64,000 nucleotides of DNA from Sphingomonas sp. Leaf33 (GTDB taxonomy: Bacteria > Pseudomonadota > Alphaproteobacteria > Sphingomonadales > Sphingomonadaceae), in assembly GCF_001421785.1 (NCBI RefSeq), contig NZ_LMLB01000001.1, positions 1,938,349 through 2,002,348 on the forward strand, written 5' to 3'. Position numbers and translations under genes: made by a program. Positions 48,196 to 57,288 of the stretch are shown here, piece by piece. The notes below the pieces were generated by a model. The model ran no database searches and was not told the DNA's origin. It saw nothing but the letters and a program-made list of their open reading frames with translations. Position 1 is the stretch's first letter. Every line of letters begins with the position of its first letter.

Positions 48196-49236
48196 ATGGC
48201 GCGAAGTGATCTCCTAGTGGCTCTGGTGAAGGCGGGCGCGACCGGCGACCGTCACCTCGCGCGTACGTCCGCAGAAGCTCTGATCGCTGACGAGAAAGCC
48301 AAGCAACATACCATTCTCGCCGATCGGCTGACTGCGGCGCTCCGTACCAACGCCAACGGCAGCCATTCGCCGACGACCGCGCCGGTGGAGCAGCCGGCAC
48401 GCGGGCCATCGACCCGAGACCTCTTCGTCGACCGGGTGCCGCAACGTCGTCTTTCCGATCTGCTGTTGCCGCCTGTCACGCGCGAGGCGTGCGAGGAACT
48501 AATCGAGGAGCAACGCCGTGCAGACCTTCTGCGCGCCCACGGCCTCGAGCCACGGCATCGAATTCTTCTCGCGGGTCCGCCGGGTAACGGAAAGACCTCG
48601 TTGGCAGAGGCGATCGCGGAGTCGCTGAGCGTGCCGCTGCTGACGGTGCGCTACGAGGCGGTGATCGGGAGCTTTCTTGGGGAAACGGCCAGCCGGCTGC
48701 GGCGGGTGTTCGACTTTGCGCGGACAACTCCGAGCGTCCTCTTCTTCGACGAGTTCGACGTCGTGGGGAAGGAGCGCGGCGACATTCACGAGACCGGCGA
48801 GATCAAGCGCGTTGTCAGCTCGCTTCTGTTGCAAATGGATGACCTGCCGAGTTGGACGGTCATCGCCGCGGCGACCAACCATTCCGAACTTCTCGACCGT
48901 GCTGCCTGGCGGCGCTTCCAGTTGCGGCTCGACCTGCCGGCACCCGGTGAGCGGCAGATCGCAAATTTCATCGGCATGTATTTCCAGGCGCGGCCTGTGC
49001 CGGGGGACCTTGGCAAGTCGCCGGACCAGCTCGCGCGAGCCCTGCGGGGATCGAGTCTCGCCGAAGTCGAGGACTTCTGCACCAATATTCTTCGTCGCTT
49101 CGTCTTGTCACTGGGGGAGGGCCGCCCAAACGAGATCGTCGAGCACGAGCTGAAGGTTTGGCGATCCCGTGTGAGCGCACCGGGCAAAAAGAAGAGCGAG
49201 AGACGTGGCGGAGAGACCCCTCCTTCAGATACCTGA
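48196..49236 (+). CDS. AAA+ ATPase paired with a subtilisin-like protease
   Basis: 346 residues from ATG 48196; an ATG at 48091 adds 35 residues but runs over the recombinase relic, and MARSDLLVALVKAG reads as a natural start. An N-terminal helical region (ADEKAKQHTILADRL) precedes a classic AAA module: Walker A GPPGNGKTS (127-135), Walker B VLFFDEFD (181-188), sensor 1 AATN and arginine-finger region DRAAWRRFQ. It overlaps the protease gene by 32 bp, so the two form one unit. It probably unfolds, delivers or senses substrates for the protease. A defence role is inferred. Confidence 0.88.
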   Translation: MARSDLLVALVKAGATGDRHLARTSAEALIADEKAKQHTILADRLTAALRTNANGSHSPTTAPVEQPARGPSTRDLFVDRVPQRRLSDLLLPPVTREACEELIEEQRRADLLRAHGLEPRHRILLAGPPGNGKTSLAEAIAESLSVPLLTVRYEAVIGSFLGETASRLRRVFDFARTTPSVLFFDEFDVVGKERGDIHETGEIKRVVSSLLLQMDDLPSWTVIAAATNHSELLDRAAWRRFQLRLDLPAPGERQIANFIGMYFQARPVPGDLGKSPDQLARALRGSSLAEVEDFCTNILRRFVLSLGEGRPNEIVEHELKVWRSRVSAPGKKKSERRGGETPPSDT

Positions 49237-51814
49237 GGCGACCCGTAACGAACGCGAGAAGCGTGCGCCTGTACCGATAGACCCGAACGCGAAGATCGCG
49301 AAACCGGGCGTCGATCGCCAGTCGCAGCGCCTTGGCCCGCGATTCGATCGTCTCAGGGATGTGGCAGCGCAGCCAGCGGCTCAGGCCAGCATGGCGTTGC
49401 GCGCCGATCCTGATGGGATCGCACCCGAGCGCGCCCTCGTCTTTGAGGTGGCCGGCTCCGTCGGCGACTTTTACAGCCAGGTCGGTCGCATTCAGGGGCT
49501 TGAGTTCCTTCTCGAGGACGACGCGGACTTCGAGCCGAACGACGACTTCCATACGTTGCAGACCAAACAAGGTGAGCAGGTACGGGGCGACAAGCCGGTC
49601 GGCGGTCGTCTCTACATGGCGATGCCCGACATGCGGGCGTTGCGCGAGATTCTCAGCCTCTGGGATCGCTATCGGCAAGGTCAGGACATGCCCTACGGCT
49701 TTGCGCCTTGGCGCACGCTATTCGACATGCTGAGCGACCTGCGCGCCTGGGGGCCGCAAGATCGCGTTTTGCCCGAGACGCTGGCCTACTGGCGGGAGCG
49801 CATCGCGGATCGGCCGCACGATCCCGTCCGGTTCGAAGTGGAGATGTGGTTCTACGAGCGGGCCGAGCGACGCGCCAAGGCGATCGCGAACATCGAGGGA
49901 CAGCTTGCCGAGCTTGGTGGCAGGGTCGTTACGTCTGCGGTCATTGAGCCGATCCGCTATCACGGCGTCCTGGTCGATCTGCCGCCGCAGCGGGTCGAGG
50001 AACTGATCGACCACCCCGATGTCACGCTAGCCCGGCTCGACGACATTATGTATTTGCGACCGCAGTCCGTCGCCGCGATCGCCGAACCAGAAGACGATGG
50101 CGAAATATCGGAGGCTGGTGGCGCGCCGGCCCCAGCGGGCGATCCGATCGCGGCGTTGCTCGACGGGGTTCCGCTCGCGAACCATCAGCGGCTAGCCGGA
50201 CGCCTCATCCTCGACGACCCCGACGACTTCGCCGCGCGCACGCCGGCGGCGAAACGCTCACACGGGACCAGCATGGCCTCGCTGATCGTCCATGGCGATC
50301 TGCAAGCCGGCGAAGAGCCGCTGGATCGTCCGCTCTATGTCCGGCCAGTCATGCTGTTCGATGCCGCAAGCAATGCCGAGACGACTCCGCCCGATCGGCT
50401 TCCACTCGACGTCGTGTATCTCGCCGTGCGGCGGTTGCTCGAGGGCGAAGGGGCCGAGCCTGCGTCAGCGCCGAGCGTCGTCGTCATTAACCTGTCCCTG
50501 GGCGATCTCAATCGACCGTTCGCGGGCAGGATCAGCCCTTGGGCGCGTCTGATGGACTGGCTGTCCTTCCGCTACCGAGTGCTGTTTCTTGTCAGCGCCG
50601 GCAACGTCCGCAGTTGGCTGCCGATCAGGGAGTTTGCGACGACGGCGGACTGGGCGGCGGCGTCTCCAGAGGCGCGCGAAGCTGCAATCATCAGCGCGCT
50701 CAACTCCGAAAAGGCTGCCAGGACACTGCTCTCGCCGGCGGAAGGTTTGAACGCGATTGCGGTCGGCGCGTGGCATGCCGACGAGTTTGCCGCAGCACCG
50801 GATGCATTTCACTTGAAGGATCCATTTCCCAACGGCGGGTTGCCGAACGTGAGTTCCGGCGTCGGGCTGGGCTTTCGGCAAACGGTAAAGCCGGATTTGC
50901 TCTTTGACGGCGGTCGGGAGCTGGTCCGCGCATCGGAAGACGAGGGTCATGTGTGGTTGGCTGTGGATGGCGGCGGCGCATATGCGGGCCAGATGTCCGC
51001 GGCGCCCGACGCCGGGGCGACGGGCAGGCTCGACTATCAGCGCCGTACGGTTGGCACGAGCAACGCGACCGCGCTGCTAACGCGGTCGGCCGCGCGCATT
51101 TACGATTCGATGGTCGAGGCGGGTTATGACATTCCGCGCACTCACGCCGCTGTTCTGATCAAGGCGCTTCTGGTTCACGGTGCAGCGTGGGGCGATGCCG
51201 GCGAAAAACTCGACGGCGCCTTCGGCCCCGCCGGTCGGGACTGGCAACGTCACCGCGACAACATCTCACGGTTTCTCGGCTACGGTCGTCCCAACATCGA
51301 CCGGGTGCTCGACTGCGCCGCCGAGCGTGCGACCCTGTTCACTTTCGGCGACATCCAACAGGACACTCAGGACGAGTTCGATATCCCGCTCCCGCCGTCG
51401 ATCGAGGGATCGACCGAGTTGCGCCGGCTAACCATGACGTTGGCCTGGCTGACGCCGGTCAATGCTCGACACCAGCAGTATCGCTCAGCAACGCTCGAGA
51501 TGTTGCCGGCCGGGGACAAGACTTATTCATTGGCCGTGGAGCGGCTCTCGGGCCAACCCACGCACTTCGCAGTCAACCGTGGGACGCTGTCGCACGGGAT
51601 ATTTGAGGGCGAGAGCGCCGTTGCGTTTCTCGACGGGGGAATGCTGAAGCTTCGCGTTGCCTGCCGCGCACAGGCGGGACCGCTCGACGATCGTGTGCCT
51701 TTCGCAGTGGCGATCAGCATCGAGACCGGCGTCGGCTCCGGCATACCGATTTACGACGAAGTCCGCGACGCGGTGCAACCGGCCGTGCGAGCGACTGCCG
51801 GCGCGGCTCGGTAA
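49205..51814 (+). CDS. Subtilisin-like (S8) serine protease
   Basis: 869 residues from a GTG with GAGAG upstream. The catalytic triad is complete: Asp320 (LLDGVP), His353 (SHGTSMASL) and Ser619 (VGTSNATAL), with Asn467 (VSAGN) for the oxyanion hole. About 300 residues precede the protease domain, an extended accessory domain, and a beta-rich domain follows it. No signal peptide, so it is cytoplasmic, unlike most subtilases. That and its overlap with an AAA+ gene mark a cytoplasmic ATPase-protease system. Related gene pairs occur in defence islands from memory. Confidence 0.88.
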   Translation: MAERPLLQIPEATRNEREKRAPVPIDPNAKIAKPGVDRQSQRLGPRFDRLRDVAAQPAAQASMALRADPDGIAPERALVFEVAGSVGDFYSQVGRIQGLEFLLEDDADFEPNDDFHTLQTKQGEQVRGDKPVGGRLYMAMPDMRALREILSLWDRYRQGQDMPYGFAPWRTLFDMLSDLRAWGPQDRVLPETLAYWRERIADRPHDPVRFEVEMWFYERAERRAKAIANIEGQLAELGGRVVTSAVIEPIRYHGVLVDLPPQRVEELIDHPDVTLARLDDIMYLRPQSVAAIAEPEDDGEISEAGGAPAPAGDPIAALLDGVPLANHQRLAGRLILDDPDDFAARTPAAKRSHGTSMASLIVHGDLQAGEEPLDRPLYVRPVMLFDAASNAETTPPDRLPLDVVYLAVRRLLEGEGAEPASAPSVVVINLSLGDLNRPFAGRISPWARLMDWLSFRYRVLFLVSAGNVRSWLPIREFATTADWAAASPEAREAAIISALNSEKAARTLLSPAEGLNAIAVGAWHADEFAAAPDAFHLKDPFPNGGLPNVSSGVGLGFRQTVKPDLLFDGGRELVRASEDEGHVWLAVDGGGAYAGQMSAAPDAGATGRLDYQRRTVGTSNATALLTRSAARIYDSMVEAGYDIPRTHAAVLIKALLVHGAAWGDAGEKLDGAFGPAGRDWQRHRDNISRFLGYGRPNIDRVLDCAAERATLFTFGDIQQDTQDEFDIPLPPSIEGSTELRRLTMTLAWLTPVNARHQQYRSATLEMLPAGDKTYSLAVERLSGQPTHFAVNRGTLSHGIFEGESAVAFLDGGMLKLRVACRAQAGPLDDRVPFAVAISIETGVGSGIPIYDEVRDAVQPAVRATAGAAR

Positions 51815-51880
51815 CGGACGCTGTGCCGACGACGAAGCTGCGTCGTACCGCCCGATATTAGAAAGACTCGGACCCACGTT

Positions 51881-52540
51881 TCACCGATCGGTCAGTGCTG
51901 ACAAGCGCTCGTGCTCTGCAAAGATGTGCTGCGCCAACGCGTATTCTGCGTCCGTGACCTCGGAATGTTGAGGCTGATCTTCATAGTGTGATCGATCGGC
52001 CTGTCTCAACAGGTTCAACAACGTGCCGTCGGCGCAGTCCGCGGAAACGCGTACAAGCGCCTTGATCTGATCGAGTGGGAATATGCCGCCATATTCCATC
52101 TCCGCTGAGGTCGAGATGCACTTATCCCCGAGCGCCCGCCATGCAGCACCGGCCTTTCGGATCACCCCCCGACGTTGTCGCACAGCTTCCCACGCATTGC
52201 TGACGCGGTTTCTAACGTAGGGAGCCAAAATGGCCGAGCTCGCGGTCAAATGCTGATCGCTGAACAGCGCGAGCATGGGGCGATAGAGCTTGGTAAGTCG
52301 CGTGCTCGCGAGATTACGCTGACGCTCTCGACGCGCGCTGGCGATCGACGTGGCGCTGCTTACGATGCGCGCAAGGGCAAATATTGCGAGTGCAAACGCG
52401 GCGAGCGGAAGATACCCGCGATAATCAGCCGGAAATGCGGCGTTGAGCGGCGAGACCTGCCAGAGCGCCACAGCAACGATCGTTGCTGCGATCAACGCCC
52501 AGAGTGGCGCATCTTTCAATCCAGTCCATATGTCCTTCAT
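51881..52540 (-). CDS. Two-TM membrane protein of the island
   Basis: 219 residues. Two hydrophobic helices (about residues 12-29 and 42-60) are followed by a soluble cytoplasmic region of about 155 residues rich in charged helices (STRLTKLYRPMLALF, EVTDAEYALAQHIFAEHERL). Family not recognised. It is convergent with the protease gene, 66 bp apart. It may be an effector or sensor of the module, but nothing in the sequence shows that. No strong ribosome binding site is visible. Confidence 0.65.
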   Translation of the reverse strand: MKDIWTGLKDAPLWALIAATIVAVALWQVSPLNAAFPADYRGYLPLAAFALAIFALARIVSSATSIASARRERQRNLASTRLTKLYRPMLALFSDQHLTASSAILAPYVRNRVSNAWEAVRQRRGVIRKAGAAWRALGDKCISTSAEMEYGGIFPLDQIKALVRVSADCADGTLLNLLRQADRSHYEDQPQHSEVTDAEYALAQHIFAEHERLSALTDR

Positions 52541-53049
52541 TCAGCACGTCTTGCCCGTCGCGAGTTCAATTGTCACCGCGCGGCTTTATAAAAGTACGGG
52601 TCGTCCCGGCGCAGGTACGACGTAGTCGCTCAAGCCCTCGAAAGCACGCGAAGCACGACTCGGAGAGATTGAATTGAGTTGCCATCTTCGCCCAGCGATA
52701 CGGTCTGACCAAATGGCGACTTCTGGGATCAGGTGGGTAACGATCGAACGGCTGAGGTTGGGGCGCGTAGCTGCCGTCTGGAGGTTTGCCAACGAATCTC
52801 CGCTTACCTCAGGCTGCCGCTCCCAACCGACCATTCCAGTGTCCACCCATTGCGGTCATAAATCGAACGCGGTGGTGCGTGGGATCAGCAGAATGGTGGC
52901 AACACGCTTCAAACGTCAAAAGCCGCAGACCATTTTGCGCTGCTCACTTCCGTCCCCTCGACAGATACACAAATATGATTCACAGGGGCTCGGCAATCTT
53001 GCACGAACCGTGGAAATCCGTACCTCATCGCGCAAGATAAAGTGGTTGG
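52541..53049. other. 509-bp right end of the island
   Basis: Two short overlapping frames lack ribosome binding sites and family resemblance. The region leads directly to attR. I see no further gene, repeat or excisionase. Confidence 0.45.
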
Positions 53050-53069
53050 GAATCCTGTCTCCCCGACCA
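53050..53069 (+). repeat. attR core of the island
   Basis: Identical 20-bp copy of the tRNA-Pro 3' end (35397-35416). The flanking bases differ from those at attL on both sides. Confidence 0.93.
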
Positions 53070-53080
53070 ACTCACGCTGG

Positions 53081-53156
53081 GGGCCTGTAGCTCAACGGTT
53101 AGAGCTGGCCGCTCATAACGGCTAGGTTGCGGGTTCGAGTCCTGCCGGGCCCACCA
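53081..53156 (+). tRNA. tRNA with CAU anticodon, probably tRNA-Ile2
   Basis: Cloverleaf: acceptor GGGCCTG/CGGGCCC, anticodon loop CTCATAA (CAU), T-loop GGTTCGAGTCC, encoded CCA. CAU could be Met, initiator or lysidine-modified Ile2. The D-arm and variable region pattern (CTCAACGGTTAGAGC, GGCTAGGTTG) resembles Ile2, and a separate elongator tRNA-Met is at 56665-56741. The charging identity is therefore an inference. Confidence 0.9.
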
Positions 53157-53257
53157 GCGCCGCGCAAGAGACAGAGAAGCTGTTGCAAGCGTCGGGCGGC
53201 GCTGCGGGCGGCGGCGCTCAGGCGACGACCGAGGACGCAGCTGTACCGCGGCGCGAG

Positions 53258-54253
53258 CTATCGCCCCGTCACTGCGGTCACCAGGTCCTCCGCATCGACG
53301 CTTCGCACGCCAAGCCGTGCCAGCAGACCGAGCACCGCGTCCCACCATGTCCAGAACGCCGCCACGCCGGCGGCATCGCGCACATAGGGCGTGTGCCCGG
53401 CGACCAGGGTCGGTGAATGGAACGAGAAGTTGAGCAGCGGCAGTCCGTTGCCGACCGCCACGCGGATCGCCTCCAGTGCTTCGCCGACCGGAATCCCCTC
53501 GGGCGTGAGCGGAACGCGGTTGAGCAGACCGGTTCGTGCCAGTCCGCCCAGCCCGCGCGGCACCCGCGACGCCGCCCGATGGAGCGGCCGGCCCATGACG
53601 CGCAACAGCCCGGTATCGACCGTCGTCAGCGGCAGTTCGACGATCCCATGGTCGCCGACGAACGCGTCGTTGCCGATTGCCAAGAAATCGGGCCCGCTCT
53701 GGCGCGAATAATCGAATCGCGCGCGCATCGAGGTGTCGATCGCATAGCCGCGCGCCGCCAAAAGTCGCAGCGTGTTCGGCCCGATCCCGTAGCGCCCCGC
53801 GCGATAGATCCGCGGCGTGATACCGAACGCGGTCGTAATCGCCGCACCCAGCGCGTCGAGCTTCGCCGCCTCGAGTTCGTCGGGCAGATTGCCGGGATAG
53901 CTGTTGGCCGGTGTCACTGCCTCTTCGAACGGCGGATTGACCCAGGGGTGGAGCTGGCTGCCGACCGCCGCTTCTGTGCCGCCGGCCAGCGCCGCGCCGA
54001 TCGCCGCGATGCTCTGCGGATCGGTCGCGACCGGATGGTCGACCAGGAACGTCAGCGGCGCGCCCAGGTCGGCGAAACGCCGGGTCGCCACAGGGATCGC
54101 CGCGGTCGCGCTGACCGATCGGTTGTCGCGATCGAGCGGGCGCGACCAGTCGAACTCTTCCTCGGTATCGACGAAGATCGTGAAACGCTGCCCGAAATCC
54201 ACCGGCCAACGAACATGGCGGTCTGGCGTCGGCACGGGCGGGCGAAAGCTCAT
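53258..54253 (-). CDS. Polysaccharide deacetylase family protein (WalW-like)
   Basis: 331 residues of the NodB-homology fold. FVDTEEEFDW gives the first metal/catalytic acids and GSQLHPWVNPPF the metal-binding His; TPRIYRAGRYGIGPNTLRLL is the conserved Arg-containing block. No signal peptide, so it is cytoplasmic. It probably acts in cell-envelope polysaccharide metabolism, by family. It follows the histidine-kinase gene by 20 bp on the same strand, so the two are likely co-transcribed. Confidence 0.84.
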   Translation of the reverse strand: MSFRPPVPTPDRHVRWPVDFGQRFTIFVDTEEEFDWSRPLDRDNRSVSATAAIPVATRRFADLGAPLTFLVDHPVATDPQSIAAIGAALAGGTEAAVGSQLHPWVNPPFEEAVTPANSYPGNLPDELEAAKLDALGAAITTAFGITPRIYRAGRYGIGPNTLRLLAARGYAIDTSMRARFDYSRQSGPDFLAIGNDAFVGDHGIVELPLTTVDTGLLRVMGRPLHRAASRVPRGLGGLARTGLLNRVPLTPEGIPVGEALEAIRVAVGNGLPLLNFSFHSPTLVAGHTPYVRDAAGVAAFWTWWDAVLGLLARLGVRSVDAEDLVTAVTGR

Positions 54254-54273
54254 GCCGCCGTGCTTAGCGCGCC

Positions 54274-55995
54274 TCAGGACGAAGCGGTATGCCCGATCGC
54301 GCCATCGTCGGCGGCGGGCAGGTGCAGCGTCATCGCGCGATCGCCGATGTCGAACGCCCCGCCCAGCGCGCGCGCCAGATTGCGGACCAGTCTGAGCGAG
54401 AAGCCGATGCCGAGCAGGCTTGCCGGGCTTTCCTCGTCATCGACCGACAGGATGCGGTCGCCGGGATAGGCATCGAACGCGTGCGGGCGCGTGACGGATA
54501 TGGCGATGCGCCCGCCGGCTTCGGCGTCGGCGTGCACCGCAATCTCCTCGTCCATCATCGCCGCGCCGATCGCCGCGCCCAGCAAGCGCGAGACGATGCG
54601 GTCGAGCGCGCGGGCATCGGCCAGCACGGTCAGATCGTCGGCGATGACCGGCACCGGTGCGCCGCGCGCCTCCGCCAGCAGATGCAGGTCGCCGGCAAGG
54701 CGGTGAAGCAACGGCGCGACCGCGATCGGTTCCGGGTCGAGCGGCAACGCGCCGCCGACGACGCGCGCCGCGACATCGACATCGTCGATCGCGGCCAGCA
54801 GGCGATGGGCATCGTCGCGCATCGTCGCGGCCTGGTCGCGATAGACCGGCTCGACCGGGCCCAGCATCTCGCACTCGATCATCTCCGAGAAGCCGGCGAT
54901 GGCATTGGTCGGCGTGCGAAGTTCGTGAACCAGCTGACGCAGCGAATCCGCAGCCGGTGCGGGTCGGGCAGGTGTCGCCGGTCCTTCGTGCCGTTCAGGA
55001 CGCCGCGCACTGCCGCGATAGCCGGTGAAACGACCGCTGGCGCTATCGAACAGCGGGATCGCCGTCATCAACCAGCGCCCCGCGGCTTCGCCCGCGCCAC
55101 CGACGACCAGATGGACGTCGGCAAAGCGCGCACGGCGGCGGAAAGCACCGGCGGCGATCCCGTCGACGCCGGGTTGCGCCGGGCGTGCCGGCGTCGCGAT
55201 CGTCGTGCCGAGGATGGCTTCGCGCGCAGTCCCGTCAACCCAGCGGATCGTGCCCGTCGGGTCGGTTTCGAAGCGGAAGCCTTCGCGCACGGGCACGCGT
55301 GCGGTCGGTGCGACGTTCGGCGCCTCGTCCTTGCGCTTCTGGAACGCCTCGATCCGCGCGACAACATCGGCGATGCGGAACACCCCACCTTCAGCGACCG
55401 GCGCTTCGTTGTCGTTCTCGCGGCGGCGGCGCGCCTCGGCGACGATCGGCAGCGATTTAGCGATGGCGCCCAGCGAGACGAAAGGGCCGCTCTCGGGCGG
55501 GATCGTGGCCGCGGGCTCCGGTTCGGGCGCGGGTTGCGCTGCTGCCGGCTCGTCGGTCGACGCGACGTCCCCCGACAGCACGAAATCGACCGACCCGAAG
55601 CTTTCCAGCGCGCGGATTACCGACGCGCTCAGGTCGCGGCGATGACGCAGAACGGCGCGCCCAGCCGGCGACAACGCGGGCAGCAGATCGGTCCATTCGG
55701 CATCGTCCAGCACGGCGAACCGCAGGATCGGCGCCGCGACCGCCAGGTCGTCGGTTGCCAGCAACCGGACGAGCGCGGCCGGCGTGGCCGCTCCATACAG
55801 CGCCCGCGCACTCGCCGCGCGCGCCGCCACCGGCACCCGCTCGCGAATGTCGCGCAGGGTCGTCAGGGCCCAGTCGTCGGCCGGCACCCGGCCCCGCCCG
55901 ACCAGATCGACGATCTGCCGCCATGCCGCCTGGGCGGCCGAGGGGCTCGCGAGGTCGATGGTCCGAACCGTGCCGAGAACGTCGTCGAAGCGCAA
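54274..55995 (-). CDS. Histidine kinase-like sensor with degenerate ATPase domain
   Basis: 573 residues, no membrane segment. The N-terminal half is helical and Ala/Pro-rich with a PAS-like segment (FRFETDPTGTIRWVDGTAREAILG); the H-box LVHELRTPTNAIAGFSEMIE (phosphorylatable His) is intact. The ATPase region is degenerate: the N-box (ARALDRIVSRLLGAAIGA) lacks the usual Asn pair, and no clear DxGxG is seen, though GIGFSLRLVRNLARALGG resembles the G2 box. It may be a weak kinase, a phosphatase or a scaffold. No response regulator is adjacent. Confidence 0.8.
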   Translation of the reverse strand: MRFDDVLGTVRTIDLASPSAAQAAWRQIVDLVGRGRVPADDWALTTLRDIRERVPVAARAASARALYGAATPAALVRLLATDDLAVAAPILRFAVLDDAEWTDLLPALSPAGRAVLRHRRDLSASVIRALESFGSVDFVLSGDVASTDEPAAAQPAPEPEPAATIPPESGPFVSLGAIAKSLPIVAEARRRRENDNEAPVAEGGVFRIADVVARIEAFQKRKDEAPNVAPTARVPVREGFRFETDPTGTIRWVDGTAREAILGTTIATPARPAQPGVDGIAAGAFRRRARFADVHLVVGGAGEAAGRWLMTAIPLFDSASGRFTGYRGSARRPERHEGPATPARPAPAADSLRQLVHELRTPTNAIAGFSEMIECEMLGPVEPVYRDQAATMRDDAHRLLAAIDDVDVAARVVGGALPLDPEPIAVAPLLHRLAGDLHLLAEARGAPVPVIADDLTVLADARALDRIVSRLLGAAIGAAMMDEEIAVHADAEAGGRIAISVTRPHAFDAYPGDRILSVDDEESPASLLGIGFSLRLVRNLARALGGAFDIGDRAMTLHLPAADDGAIGHTASS

Positions 55996-56176
55996 AGAGG
56001 TACATCCCGGTCCCGGCGCGACGGCGTCGGCAGTAAGGAATCTTTAACCCCCCGGACTCGCGAATGGAAACAGCGAAATCGGGCACATTTTGCGGTCGTC
56101 CGAATGTGAGACAATTGCGTTCCGGCGTAATATTCTTATCGTGGCGGGAACGAATGATAGAATAAATGGGGCGGCT

Positions 56177-56641
56177 ATGGCGTTCGATCGCATTGATCGG
56201 CAGATTTTGGGTCTTCTTCAGGACGACGGGCGGATGACGAACGTCGATCTCGCCGAACGCGTCGGGCTGACGGCCCCACCGTGCCTGCGCCGCGTGCGCG
56301 CGCTCGAGGAAGCGGGCGCGATTCAGGGATATCACGCCAGCCTCGATCCGGCGAGCCTGGGCTACACGATCACCGTCTTTGCTATGGTCAGCCTGAAAAG
56401 CCAGGCGGAAGCGGACCTGACCGCGTTCGAACAGCATGTCGCGACGATCCCCGAGGTCCGCGAATGCCACATGCTGAACGGCGAGATCGACTTCATCCTG
56501 AAAATCGTCGCGACCGACCTGCGCAGCTTCCAGGAATTGCTGACGACACAGCTGACGCCGGCACCCAATGTCAGCCATGTTAAGACGTCGCTGACGATCC
56601 GCACGTCGAAGTCGCTGCCGGGAATACCGGTGGGTGGATGA
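56177..56641 (+). CDS. Lrp/AsnC-family transcriptional regulator
   Basis: 154 residues: winged helix (FDRIDRQILGLLQDDGRMTNVDLAERVGLTAPPCLRRVRALEEAG, in parts) and the RAM ligand-binding domain (ASLGYTITVFAMVSL, VRECHMLNGEIDFILKIV). The ATG at 56177 (MAFDRIDRQ) matches family N-termini and is chosen over an upstream in-frame start. It is divergent from the kinase gene; the regulated amino-acid genes are unknown. Confidence 0.9.
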   Translation: MAFDRIDRQILGLLQDDGRMTNVDLAERVGLTAPPCLRRVRALEEAGAIQGYHASLDPASLGYTITVFAMVSLKSQAEADLTAFEQHVATIPEVRECHMLNGEIDFILKIVATDLRSFQELLTTQLTPAPNVSHVKTSLTIRTSKSLPGIPVGG

Positions 56642-56664
56642 CGGGGGAGAAATCACGGGGTCGG

Positions 56665-56741
56665 TGGTAGCGAAGGAGGGACTTGAACCCCCGACACGCG
56701 GATTATGATTCCGCTGCTCTAACCAGCTGAGCTACTTCGCC
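56665..56741 (-). tRNA. tRNA-Met (CAU), elongator
   Basis: Minus-strand cloverleaf: acceptor GGCGAAG with CTTCGCT, D-arm GCTCAGCTGGTTAGAGC, anticodon loop ATCATAA (CAU), T-loop TTCAAGT, encoded CCA. It closely matches alphaproteobacterial elongator tRNA-Met. Confidence 0.95.
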
Positions 56742-56784
56742 CAACCCCGTGAGGCGCGCCAAATAGGTCGGGCAGACGCAGCGG

Positions 56785-57288
56785 TCAAGCGAAGTTGTGC
56801 AACGAATGTTGCTCCCACGGGCCACCGCGATACCACCAGCTGGCGAGCCCCTTGATCCGGAGAGGCCGGCGACGGAAATCGGCCGAGAGTTTGGCCTGCA
56901 ACGCCTTGGCCTCGGCCGGCGCGACCTTGTTCTGGATCGTCACGTGCGGACGCCAGCCGGCGCGATCCTGCGGCGTCAGCAGTGGGGCGAAGGCATCGGC
57001 CAGATCGGCACGGATCGCCTCCAATTCGGGTGATTCGACCCGGAACGCGGTGCCGCGGCCAAGCGACATCACGCTGCCGAGCCACGCCTGGGGAGAGTCC
57101 ACACCACGGGTAAGCTGCGACAGCCGATGCTTCAGCTCGTCACCGACCGACGGGGGCAGATGGTGGAAGAGCGTCAGATGCGCAGCCAGATGATTGCGCT
57201 CCGGCGGGAAGTGCGCGCGGCGCAGGCCGTCGAGCGCGGCGGCGTCCTCATGCCCGAACACGGCGCTGACGATGATGGGATCAGACAG
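56785..57288 (-). CDS. 2'-5' RNA ligase-like (2H phosphoesterase) protein
   Basis: About 167 residues of the 2H phosphoesterase superfamily: HLTLFHHL and HVTIQNKV carry the two H-x-T motifs of the active site. Substrates are probably cyclic phosphate or 2'-5' linked RNA. The start is uncertain: a strong AAGGAGG sits 6 nt before a CTG at 57288 that overlaps the end of the upstream gene, giving LSDPIIVSAVFG as the N-terminus; a GTG at 57261 (VFGHEDAAALDG) is the first conventional start. The CTG option retains the N-terminal beta-strand expected of the fold. Confidence 0.75.
   Translation of the reverse strand: MSDPIIVSAVFGHEDAAALDGLRRAHFPPERNHLAAHLTLFHHLPPSVGDELKHRLSQLTRGVDSPQAWLGSVMSLGRGTAFRVESPELEAIRADLADAFAPLLTPQDRAGWRPHVTIQNKVAPAEAKALQAKLSADFRRRPLRIKGLASWWYRGGPWEQHSLHNFA

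Noticed and set aside
35417..53049. Search for a CRISPR array in the island
   Set aside because: No regularly spaced direct repeats or cas genes were seen.
52674..53090. A 138-codon frame near the right end of the island
   Set aside because: It crosses attR, has no ribosome binding site and its composition looks non-coding.
53081..53156. Calling this CAU tRNA elongator Met
   Set aside because: A clear elongator Met tRNA is at 56665-56741, and the D-arm resembles Ile2; kept as a probable Ile2 instead.
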